From Lachnospiraceae bacterium (GTDB lineage: Bacteria > Bacillota > Clostridia > Lachnospirales > Lachnospiraceae): 5,026 nucleotides of DNA. The DNA is taken from the NCBI GenBank assembly GCA_017404585.1, contig JAFRCB010000315.1:1-5026 (forward strand), given 5' to 3'. Below, in pieces: positions 1 through 4,058 of this stretch. The notes under the pieces are model-generated. The model was not told the DNA's origin, made no database searches, and was given only the letters and a program-made list of their open reading frames with translations. A program made the translations under genes and the position numbers. Every line of letters begins with the position of its first letter. The first letter of the stretch is position 1.

Positions 1-44
1 CCCTCGGAGTAACATCCGTGCCGGTTCGAGTCCGGCTGCCGGCA
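1..44 (+). tRNA. tRNA-Leu (probable), 3' part only, cut by the window edge
   Basis: Only the 3' part of a class II tRNA is inside the window. A variable-arm stem CGGA/TCCG is formed by 5-8 and 15-18. The T arm is GCCGG (20-24), loop TTCGAGT (25-31), CCGGC (32-36). The acceptor 3' strand is TGCCGGC (37-43) and the discriminator base is A44. CCA is not encoded; the next bases are GTA. A long variable arm limits the choice to Leu, Ser or bacterial Tyr. The A discriminator argues against Ser, and the GCCGG-type T and acceptor arms are typical of bacterial tRNA-Leu. The anticodon lies outside the window, so the isoacceptor cannot be given. Confidence 0.85.
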
Positions 45-50
45 GTAATA

Positions 51-101
51 AAATCCCCGATAATGCTGAGTTTATCAGCAGAATCGGGGATTTGTTTTTT
101 T
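51..101 (+). terminator. Rho-independent terminator of the tRNA-Leu gene
   Basis: An 11-bp perfect stem (51-61 AAATCCCCGAT with 83-93 ATCGGGGATTT) is followed after a 2x2 internal loop by a second 6-bp stem (64-69 TGCTGA with 75-80 TCAGCA) and a 5-base loop. A run of seven T follows at 95-101. It starts 7 bases after the tRNA 3' end. The A-rich left flank means it may also act on minus-strand transcripts that escape the hairpin at 122-149. Confidence 0.92.
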
Positions 102-117
102 CTTTTCAGTATTCGGG

Positions 118-149
118 AAAATCCGGGGCAGGTTGACATCTGCCCCGGA
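118..149 (-). terminator. Terminator hairpin after the CAP/SLH gene
   Basis: A perfect 10-bp GC-rich stem is formed by 122-131 (TCCGGGGCAG) and 140-149 (CTGCCCCGGA) with an 8-base loop. On the minus strand it starts 11 bases after the TAG at 161 and is followed by only four T (AAAA at 118-121 on the plus strand), so it is weaker than the neighbouring tRNA terminator. A TTTT at 153-156 makes it partly bidirectional. It closes the convergent junction between tRNA-Leu and the CAP/SLH gene. Confidence 0.75.
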
Positions 150-160
150 GTCTTTTAGAA

Positions 161-1081
161 CTATTTCGCGCGGTAAAGGAATGTTACGATCTGACCGCGA
201 GTGCAGTTCTCGTTGATGCCGAATGTTCCTTTCTTATCGCCGGATGTATAGCCTGTCGTGACCTTCTTCTGATATCCCCAGAGAATCGCATTGTAGAAGA
301 CATGGCTCTTCGGCACATCCCTGAACGGTGAGACCGAAACAGCCTTCGGGACCGGTTTTCCCTTTAATCTCCACAGGAACATCATGCACTCGCCTCGGCT
401 CACATTCCTGTTGATACCGAAGGTGCCATCCGAATACCCTTTGGTAATGCCCTTCTGGGAGGCCCAGAGAATTGCTTTATAGAAAGCATGTGTCTTCGCG
501 ACATCCCTGAACGGGCTCTTTGAGACAGTCTTCGGAGCAGGTTTACCGACGTACCTCCAGAGGAACATGATCATCTCGCCGCGCGTACAGGGTTTATTGA
601 TTCCAAATGTACCGTCCGAATAACCTTTGGTAATGCCGGTGTCTGCTGCCCAGTAAATTGCCTTGTAATAAGGATTCTTCGGATCCTGAACGTCAGAAAA
701 GCCGCTCTTAGTCAGCTTCGGTATCTCCTGTGTCTCCACATGAGACGAATCGTGGGTGCACACCCGCCGTTTCAACCCGGCACTTTCGTACGTTGCCTCC
801 TTCGTCACGGTCCACTCGCCCCAGTTATGACCCAGTGCTTTCACTGTCTGCTGCGCTTTGATCACGGTTTTACATACTGAGCAGTGGCTGCCCTCCGTCA
901 GACCCTGCTTAGTCCAGGTCGCCGGCACTGCAGGATCCGTCACTTCTGTGTGAGCCTTCTTCTCTACCTTCTTCTGCGGTGTGAGTATAATTCCGCATGC
1001 CGAACAGTGTCTTCCTTCTGTAAGGCCTTCCTCTGTGCAGGTCGCCGGTACTGCAGGGTCTGTGACCGGAACATGGTTCAC
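161..1081 (-). CDS. C-terminal half of the CAP/SLH protein: HCSxC repeats and three SLH domains
   Basis: This open frame downstream of the internal TAG has GTG at 1081 as its first possible start, giving 306 residues. It is unlikely to be an independent gene: the GTG lacks a well-placed Shine-Dalgarno site, there is no signal peptide although SLH proteins act outside the cell, and the frame is the same as that of the upstream CAP part. Two repeats share VTDPAVPAT, GLTEG and HCSxC at about 6-29 and 47-70. A related segment with WTVTKEAT and VCTHDSSHVET follows at 90-117. Three SLH domains lie at about 128-180, 189-242 and 252-305, each with an FxDV start, an AIxW helix, GTFGIN and a Ser/Thr-Arg-Gly motif (CTRGE, VSRGE, CTRGQ). 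In the third, the usual GYSDGTFG loop is lengthened to GYTSGDKKGTFG. SLH triplets are known to bind pyruvylated or similar cell-wall polymers. It ends TAG, then TTC, then TAA. Confidence 0.75.
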   Translation of the reverse strand: MNHVPVTDPAVPATCTEEGLTEGRHCSACGIILTPQKKVEKKAHTEVTDPAVPATWTKQGLTEGSHCSVCKTVIKAQQTVKALGHNWGEWTVTKEATYESAGLKRRVCTHDSSHVETQEIPKLTKSGFSDVQDPKNPYYKAIYWAADTGITKGYSDGTFGINKPCTRGEMIMFLWRYVGKPAPKTVSKSPFRDVAKTHAFYKAILWASQKGITKGYSDGTFGINRNVSRGECMMFLWRLKGKPVPKAVSVSPFRDVPKSHVFYNAILWGYQKKVTTGYTSGDKKGTFGINENCTRGQIVTFLYRAK

Positions 1082-1171
1082 AGTAACAGTAACTGCAATC
1101 TCTCTTCCGTAAACAGTCGTAGTGATTGATGTTCTGCCTGCAGCTTTGCCTGTCAGACCGCTTCCGGATAT

Positions 1172-1174
1172 CTA
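1172..1174 (-). other. In-frame TAG inside the Big2-like domain
   Basis: On the minus strand the codons read TCG ATG GCA TAG ATA TCC GGA AGC. The residues before (WSVHNTSMA) and after (ISGSGLTGKAAG, then TSITTTVYG and VTVTV) join into a normal Big2 C-terminal half if the TAG is replaced by one residue. CAG, AAG, GAG, TCG, TTG, TGG and TAC/TAT are each one base change away; Gln, Lys, Glu or Thr/Ser would all fit the usual domain pattern. I do not see the CAR-YYA context of known viral leaky stops after it. Confidence 0.9.
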
Positions 1175-2092
1175 TGCCATCGAAGTATTATGCACTGACC
1201 ATGTGTACTCGACATCCGGTCTGGCAACAGGACCATTCTTCCAGTGATCTTTGACTCTCAGAATAAAATTTACTATCGGCAGCGAGACAGATTCCTTTTC
1301 TCTCACACTGACGGATGTCGGTGTCGGATTCAGCGATATCCGCTCGATCATGTCAGACGCGACAGAAACAGGGACTGTGGTCTCAGCGTCATTTGCGGCA
1401 GTTTCTGTTGTCGGTTCGTCACTATATGCAAATTCCTGTACCCAGTAGCGCGTTCCGCCATACGACACACAAGCTATACCGATGCGGTTCAGGTCGCTGT
1501 CCAACATATTTCTCCGGTGTCCCTGACCGCTGTAATCTTTATCTTCCTCGCGCCAGCCCACAAAAACAGCATGTGGATTTCCATATCCGGCGGCAATATT
1601 TTCCGCGGCTGCCGAATAAGTATAGCCCTGCTCAGCATAGGCCGTGTAGCAGTCCGTCCCGTTCGGTCTTGTGTGACTGAAAGAGACCACCAGCTCCGCA
1701 GCGCGCTGCATGGCAACTTTCTCAAGTTCGTAGTCATAACTCAGTTCCGAAAGACCGGTACATTCCGTTTTGGTCTCATTGTCCTCGTTCCAGTACCAGG
1801 CATTCGATCCTGTCCTGAAACCGTTGATCTCGCTGAGCATGTTCCTGGCTTCTGACTGCCTGTACACGACCGTAAACGGATAGCTCTGCTCTGTTGCCCC
1901 GACCAGCGGCTCCTCGGCGGAGTTCTCTCCGAGTACCGGCACACTTTCCGCTCCCATCGGGTCTTCTGCGTATGCTATTTCATCATCGCACACGTCATAC
2001 TCTGAAACGTCCTGCATCGCTGAGGCATGGACTCCCTGTGAAAATGTCAGGCACAGGAAAATCATTGCAAAAACCGATATCCACTTTCTCAT
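1172..2092 (-). CDS. Secreted CAP-domain (SCP/PR1-like) protein, truncated within a Big2-like domain
   Basis: This is the part translated as the sequence stands, 306 residues. The ATG at 2092 follows AAAAAGGGGG (2100-2109) at 7 bases and opens a signal peptide: MRK, then a hydrophobic stretch to about residue 19 and a likely cleavage near HASA (22-25). A CAP/SCP domain covers about 84-222. Visible family motifs are FSHTRPNG (138-145, with the conserved His140), AENIA (163-167) and GHRRNMLD (191-198). Secreted bacterial CAP proteins are widespread and mostly of unknown biochemical activity. After a Thr-rich linker (about 228-243) an Ig-like domain begins (ISLNPTPTSVSV, 252-263) and reaches WSVHNTSMA (298-306) before the TAG. 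Big2 domains normally have a motif of the type W-S-S-x-x-x-S-V-A-x-I/V at this point and then about 30 more residues, so the product ends mid-fold. Without the SLH domains it would probably be secreted rather than wall-bound. The CAP assignment is firm; the natural end of the protein is not. Confidence 0.85.
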   Translation of the reverse strand: MRKWISVFAMIFLCLTFSQGVHASAMQDVSEYDVCDDEIAYAEDPMGAESVPVLGENSAEEPLVGATEQSYPFTVVYRQSEARNMLSEINGFRTGSNAWYWNEDNETKTECTGLSELSYDYELEKVAMQRAAELVVSFSHTRPNGTDCYTAYAEQGYTYSAAAENIAAGYGNPHAVFVGWREEDKDYSGQGHRRNMLDSDLNRIGIACVSYGGTRYWVQEFAYSDEPTTETAANDAETTVPVSVASDMIERISLNPTPTSVSVREKESVSLPIVNFILRVKDHWKNGPVARPDVEYTWSVHNTSMA

Positions 2093-2159
2093 GTTAATAC
2101 CCCCTTTTTACCAGTTATCAGGCATTGTTCCGCCGCATTTGAAAAGATGTATCACTAGT

Positions 2160-2188
2160 ATTATAACCGGTTTCAGCTATTACGTAAA
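2160..2188 (-). promoter_or_regulatory. Sigma-A-type promoter of the CAP/SLH gene
   Basis: A perfect TATAAT (-10, 2160-2165) is preceded at exactly 17 bases by TTTACG (-35, 2183-2188, 4 of 6 matches to TTGACA). Transcription would start near 2153, giving a leader of about 60 bases to the ATG at 2092. The site lies downstream of the Nudix terminator, so the CAP/SLH gene is probably its own transcription unit. I see no operator palindrome or riboswitch in the leader. Confidence 0.75.
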
Positions 2189-2229
2189 TCGCTCCGGCAA
2201 AGCTCTGTATATTATAAAGACTCACTCGT

Positions 2230-2282
2230 AAAAAAATCGGGTTGAACTGCCGCTTATTCCCTGGCAATTCAACCCGATTTTT
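2230..2282 (-). terminator. Rho-independent terminator of the yesL-Nudix unit
   Basis: A 15-bp perfect stem (2232-2246 with 2268-2282, core TCGGGTTGAA / TTCAACCCGA) continues past one mismatch into TGCC/GGCA (2248-2251 with 2263-2266), with an 11-base loop. It begins 6 bases after the Nudix TAA. On the minus strand it ends in seven T (the A-run at 2230-2236). T5 at the other end makes it symmetric, so it could also stop plus-strand transcripts. Confidence 0.93.
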
Positions 2283-2288
2283 ATGACT

Positions 2289-2912
2289 TTATCTGCATTC
2301 CAGGAACCTGAACGGATCGTCATCCGGCATCGCAAGGAACTGCATCATCAGAAATGCTGCCCTGAGCGACAGCTTTTCCTCTGCCAGGATCCTGCGCACC
2401 TCCGCCTTATCGGCAAGAATGACCTCTATCCACTCTGTTGACTCAAGTTCACGTCCAACGTTGGCCTCCACACGTCCGAACACCGCGCTGCCCGGCTCAT
2501 CGGTGAATCCCGGTGCGAGGAAAAAAGGTCTCCTGCAGAAAGACTCACCTCCGGTATACTCTGTGAACTCGAATCCCGTCTCTTCCCTCATCTCACGCTT
2601 AGCCGCCTCGCCCGGTGTCTCACCCGGGTCTATGAGTCCCGCGGGGAGCTGATAAATCATCTCATCGACCGGGAAACGGTATTCACGTTCAACGACAAGA
2701 CGCGGATGTTCCTCCGTGGTGATTGCGTAGATGCAGATACCTTCCGGTGTCAGATCATGTGTCTTTATCTTAAGCTTGTCCTCTGAATTGCGCGTACAGA
2801 AATAATAGTCTCTCGGATTCCCCTCACGGTCCTCAAAGCCGAGGTGATACATGTTGAGAAATCTGTTGTCTGTCTGGCGCTCGACATATTTAATATGGCT
2901 GCTCTCACTCAT
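2289..2912 (-). CDS. Nudix hydrolase, ADP-ribose pyrophosphatase type
   Basis: A 207-residue cytoplasmic enzyme, a normal length for the ADP-ribose pyrophosphatase (NudF-like) branch. The Nudix box GX5EX7REUXEEXGU is complete at 92-114: Gly92, Glu98, then REMREETGF at 106-114, where the glutamates bind the catalytic metal. About 20 residues later LAPGFTDE (132-139) matches the SPGFxxE-like signature of ADP-ribose pyrophosphatases. By family, the likely reaction is ADP-ribose to AMP plus ribose 5-phosphate, but substrate choice in Nudix enzymes cannot be fixed from motifs alone. The ATG at 2912 has an AAGGAG (2925-2930) at 12 bases, slightly far, which lies inside the end of yesL. The yesL stop and this ATG are one base apart, so translation is probably coupled. 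It ends in TAA just before a strong terminator. Residues 1-50, rich in charged and aromatic residues, fit the N-terminal strand region of this subfamily. Confidence 0.92.
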   Translation of the reverse strand: MSESSHIKYVERQTDNRFLNMYHLGFEDREGNPRDYYFCTRNSEDKLKIKTHDLTPEGICIYAITTEEHPRLVVEREYRFPVDEMIYQLPAGLIDPGETPGEAAKREMREETGFEFTEYTGGESFCRRPFFLAPGFTDEPGSAVFGRVEANVGRELESTEWIEVILADKAEVRRILAEEKLSLRAAFLMMQFLAMPDDDPFRFLECR

Positions 2913-2913
2913 T

Positions 2914-3552
2914 TTACTCGTTCTCTCCTTCTTCTTTCGGTATCAGTCTGTCAAATATCTTTCTGAAATATACTGACATAATGTACGCAAGCCCGCCGGG
3001 TCCCAGAAGGAACCACAGAGGCAGTATCACGAAGAAATGGTCCGGCCGCAGATAGAAATAGATATGAGGGCCGAGATTTAAGATGACGAACATGCCTGTC
3101 TCCAGAGGATTCAGGACCGCCAGTTTCCAGGCATTGCCGAACGTATTCTTCACAGTGTTGTCGAACATGGCAAGAAGCGGACATACATACGCGTAGACTG
3201 CTGTAAAGAGAAGTACTGCCGCGCACACGATCCCGGGAAGAATCCTTCCGACCTGAGCCCCGCTGACGACCAGATAGTCGACGAACAGCACCGTATATCC
3301 CCCAATGCCGATCAGTGTCACGGGAACAGACTGCTTGAAATTTTCCCTGAAAGCTTTAAAAAAACTCCCAATAATTGCCCCCTCCTCATTCTTCACCATC
3401 TTAAGGGTGACCGTGTACATGGCAATCGTAGACGCTCCCATCGTGAAGACGGGCAGGCTGCACACGATCCAGAGGACAGAGAGAATGCCGCAGTCGAATA
3501 CCTTGGCGAGAAAGCGATTTAATTTATTATCCGCATCAAACAGCTTGTTCAC
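2914..3552 (-). CDS. yesL: YesL/DUF624 family integral membrane protein
   Basis: A 212-residue polytopic membrane protein of the DUF624 (YesL) family. The N-terminal part reads NKLFDADNKLNRFLAKVF and is followed by LWIVCSLPVFTMGAST and, after a Lys/Glu-rich turn, FFKAFRENFKQS (64-75); this order is typical of the family. Hydrophobic segments lie at about 21-50, 77-97, 104-130, 152-168 and 172-196, giving roughly five or six spans. The C-terminal tail is short and charged (PKEEGENE). The start is GTG at 3552, chosen for the GGAGG at 3561-3565 (8 bases upstream) and because the frame further upstream runs through the terminator and tRNA-Ser. YesL proteins are often found beside carbohydrate transport and degradation genes, and their molecular role is unknown. 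No promoter is evident between the tRNA-Ser terminator and this gene, so expression may depend on read-through. The Nudix gene follows after one base. No nearby sugar ABC transporter is seen in the window. Confidence 0.88.
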   Translation of the reverse strand: MNKLFDADNKLNRFLAKVFDCGILSVLWIVCSLPVFTMGASTIAMYTVTLKMVKNEEGAIIGSFFKAFRENFKQSVPVTLIGIGGYTVLFVDYLVVSGAQVGRILPGIVCAAVLLFTAVYAYVCPLLAMFDNTVKNTFGNAWKLAVLNPLETGMFVILNLGPHIYFYLRPDHFFVILPLWFLLGPGGLAYIMSVYFRKIFDRLIPKEEGENE

Positions 3553-3560
3553 CTGATACA

Positions 3561-3565
3561 CCTCC
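3561..3565 (-). promoter_or_regulatory. Ribosome binding site that sets the yesL GTG start
   Basis: The minus strand reads CGGGAGGTGTATCAG followed by GTG. GGAGG is 8 bases from the GTG at 3552. No ATG lies near the family's expected N-terminus, and this strong site makes GTG the clear start. Confidence 0.85.
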
Positions 3566-3580
3566 CGAAAAAATCTTACG

Positions 3581-3614
3581 AAAAAAGCGGAAATGCTGTT
3601 ATGCACTTCCGCTT
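3581..3614 (-). terminator. Rho-independent terminator of tRNA-Ser, upstream of yesL
   Basis: An 8-bp stem (3585-3592 AAGCGGAA with 3607-3614 TTCCGCTT) encloses a 3-bp TGC/GCA stem (3594-3596 with 3603-3605). On the minus strand it ends in six T (A-run 3581-3586). It starts 8 bases after the tRNA 3' end and its distal edge is 28 bases from the yesL start codon. Confidence 0.88.
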
Positions 3615-3622
3615 CTTTTCGA

Positions 3623-3712
3623 CGGAGAAGGAGGGATTTGAACCCTCGCGCCGCTATTAACGACCTGCACCCTTTCCAGGGGTGTCCCTTCGGCCAGCTT
3701 GGGTACTTCTCC
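3623..3712 (-). tRNA. tRNA-Ser (anticodon GGA)
   Basis: A complete 90-base class II tRNA. The acceptor stem is GGAGAAG (3706-3712) with CTTCTCC (3624-3630), seven perfect pairs, and the discriminator is G (3623), as expected for Ser. The anticodon stem ACCCC-type arm closes the loop CTGGAAA (3673-3679) with anticodon GGA at 3675-3677, reading UCC and UCU. A long GC-rich variable arm follows, then the T arm GAGGG-TTCAAAT-CCCTC. CCA is not encoded. It lies between its own promoter (3782-3810) and terminator (3581-3614) and heads the stretch that continues into yesL. Confidence 0.97.
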
Positions 3713-3729
3713 ACGTTGCTCGAATCTAT

Positions 3730-3742
3730 GACGCTAAGCGTC
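3730..3742 (-). repeat. 13-base palindrome in the tRNA-Ser 5' leader
   Basis: GACGCTAAGCGTC is a perfect inverted repeat with a one-base centre, placed between the predicted transcription start (near 3775) and the tRNA 5' end (3712). It could be a small hairpin in the precursor leader or a protein site. A weaker TGCG/CGCA fold lies next to it at 3758-3769. No function can be read from the sequence. Confidence 0.5.
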
Positions 3743-3781
3743 TCAGTATTCAGTTGCTGCGCATCCGCAACAGCAGAATTG

Positions 3782-3810
3782 ATTATAGCAAACCCCACCT
3801 GAATTTGCAA
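3782..3810 (-). promoter_or_regulatory. Strong promoter of tRNA-Ser, with extended -10 and upstream A-tract
   Basis: TATAAT (-10, 3782-3787) carries the extended TGC just upstream. The -35 is TTGCAA (3805-3810, 4 of 6) at 17 bases. Seven A (plus-strand T-run 3814-3820) lie directly upstream of the -35 and resemble an UP element, as often found at stable-RNA promoters. Transcription would start near 3775, leaving a leader of about 63 bases. Confidence 0.8.
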
Positions 3811-3849
3811 CACTTTTTTTGCATTTGTCTGAGCTTATTTAAGTACACC

Positions 3850-4006
3850 GGAACAGTTCAGACATGCTGTCACGAAGTTCCTGGTTCGACCGCAAACATC
3901 ATCTTCGTGAGAAAAACGCAGAGAAGGACCTGCAACGTTTTTCTCACGAAGAAGGATACTTTGCTGCCGGAAATGAATTGCAGGAACAGCCTGTCTGAAC
4001 TGTTCC
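3850..4006. repeat. Nested inverted-repeat element in the manA 3' flank
   Basis: The outer arms 3850-3870 and 3986-4006 are inverted copies matching at 20 of 21 bases (they begin GGAACAGTTCAGACA; mismatch at 3865/3991). Inner arms CTTCGTGAGAAAAACG (3903-3918) and CGTTTTTCTCACGAAG (3936-3951) match at 16 of 16. CAG/CTG (3919-3921, 3930-3932) adds pairs beyond a 3-base bulge. The right arm also forms a local 9-bp hairpin, CAGGAACAG (3981-3989) with CTGTTCCTG (4000-4008). The element lies 52 bases past the manA stop and about 40 bases above the tRNA-Ser -35. No T-run follows it on either strand, and I see no coding potential or clear target duplication. It may be a miniature mobile element, a structured RNA at the end of the manA transcript, or an RNA stabiliser. 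The rest of 3821-4058 holds nothing else I can name. Confidence 0.8.
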
Positions 4007-4058
4007 TGACCTGCATTCGAAACCAGCCCAACTTACTCAGCCCAAGTATTGACTGCCA

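Larger units (their letters stand above)
161..2092 (-). pseudogene. CAP / Big2-like / HCSxC-repeat / SLH surface protein gene, one frame split by an internal TAG
   Basis: This entry describes the whole reading frame; its two halves are listed separately. From ATG at 2092 to TAG at 161-163 there are 643 codons in one frame, with a single internal stop (TAG, 1172-1174, codon 307). Domain order: signal peptide (1 to about 24), linker, CAP/SCP domain (about 84-222), acidic Thr-rich linker, Big2-like Ig domain (about 249-335) that contains the stop, two HCSxC repeats (about 340-410), a Cys/His tail segment (about 420-460), and three SLH domains (about 465-642). Exported proteins with SLH triplets usually bind secondary cell-wall polymers, so the intact product would be a wall-anchored CAP protein. 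The 30 codons between the stop and the first usable GTG complete the Ig domain, which shows that the two halves were one gene. I call it broken for caution; read-through or a base-call error is not excluded. Confidence 0.7.

Noticed and set aside
161..1081. SLH half as an independent gene starting at GTG 1081
   Set aside because: No suitable ribosome binding site, no signal peptide, and the preceding 30 codons complete the upstream Ig-like domain in the same frame.
1172..1174. Selenocysteine insertion at the internal stop
   Set aside because: Selenocysteine uses TGA, and this codon is TAG. Pyrrolysine is possible in principle, but nothing in the window supports it.
1244..1855. Plus-strand open frame of 203 codons opposite the CAP domain
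   Set aside because: It is the antisense shadow of the CAP domain, which has clear motifs and a signal peptide on the minus strand.
2211..2216. Second TATAAT on the minus strand as another promoter for the CAP/SLH gene
   Set aside because: Its -35 region would fall in the terminator hairpin and has no recognisable hexamer. The promoter at 2160-2188 has correct spacing.
3553..3813. In-frame N-terminal extension of yesL to ATG at 3813 (299 residues)
   Set aside because: It would translate the tRNA-Ser gene and its terminator. The family N-terminus begins at the GTG at 3552, which has a strong ribosome binding site.
3814..3820. T7 run read as a plus-strand terminator
   Set aside because: No stable hairpin precedes it on the plus strand. 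On the minus strand it is an A-tract just above the tRNA-Ser -35.
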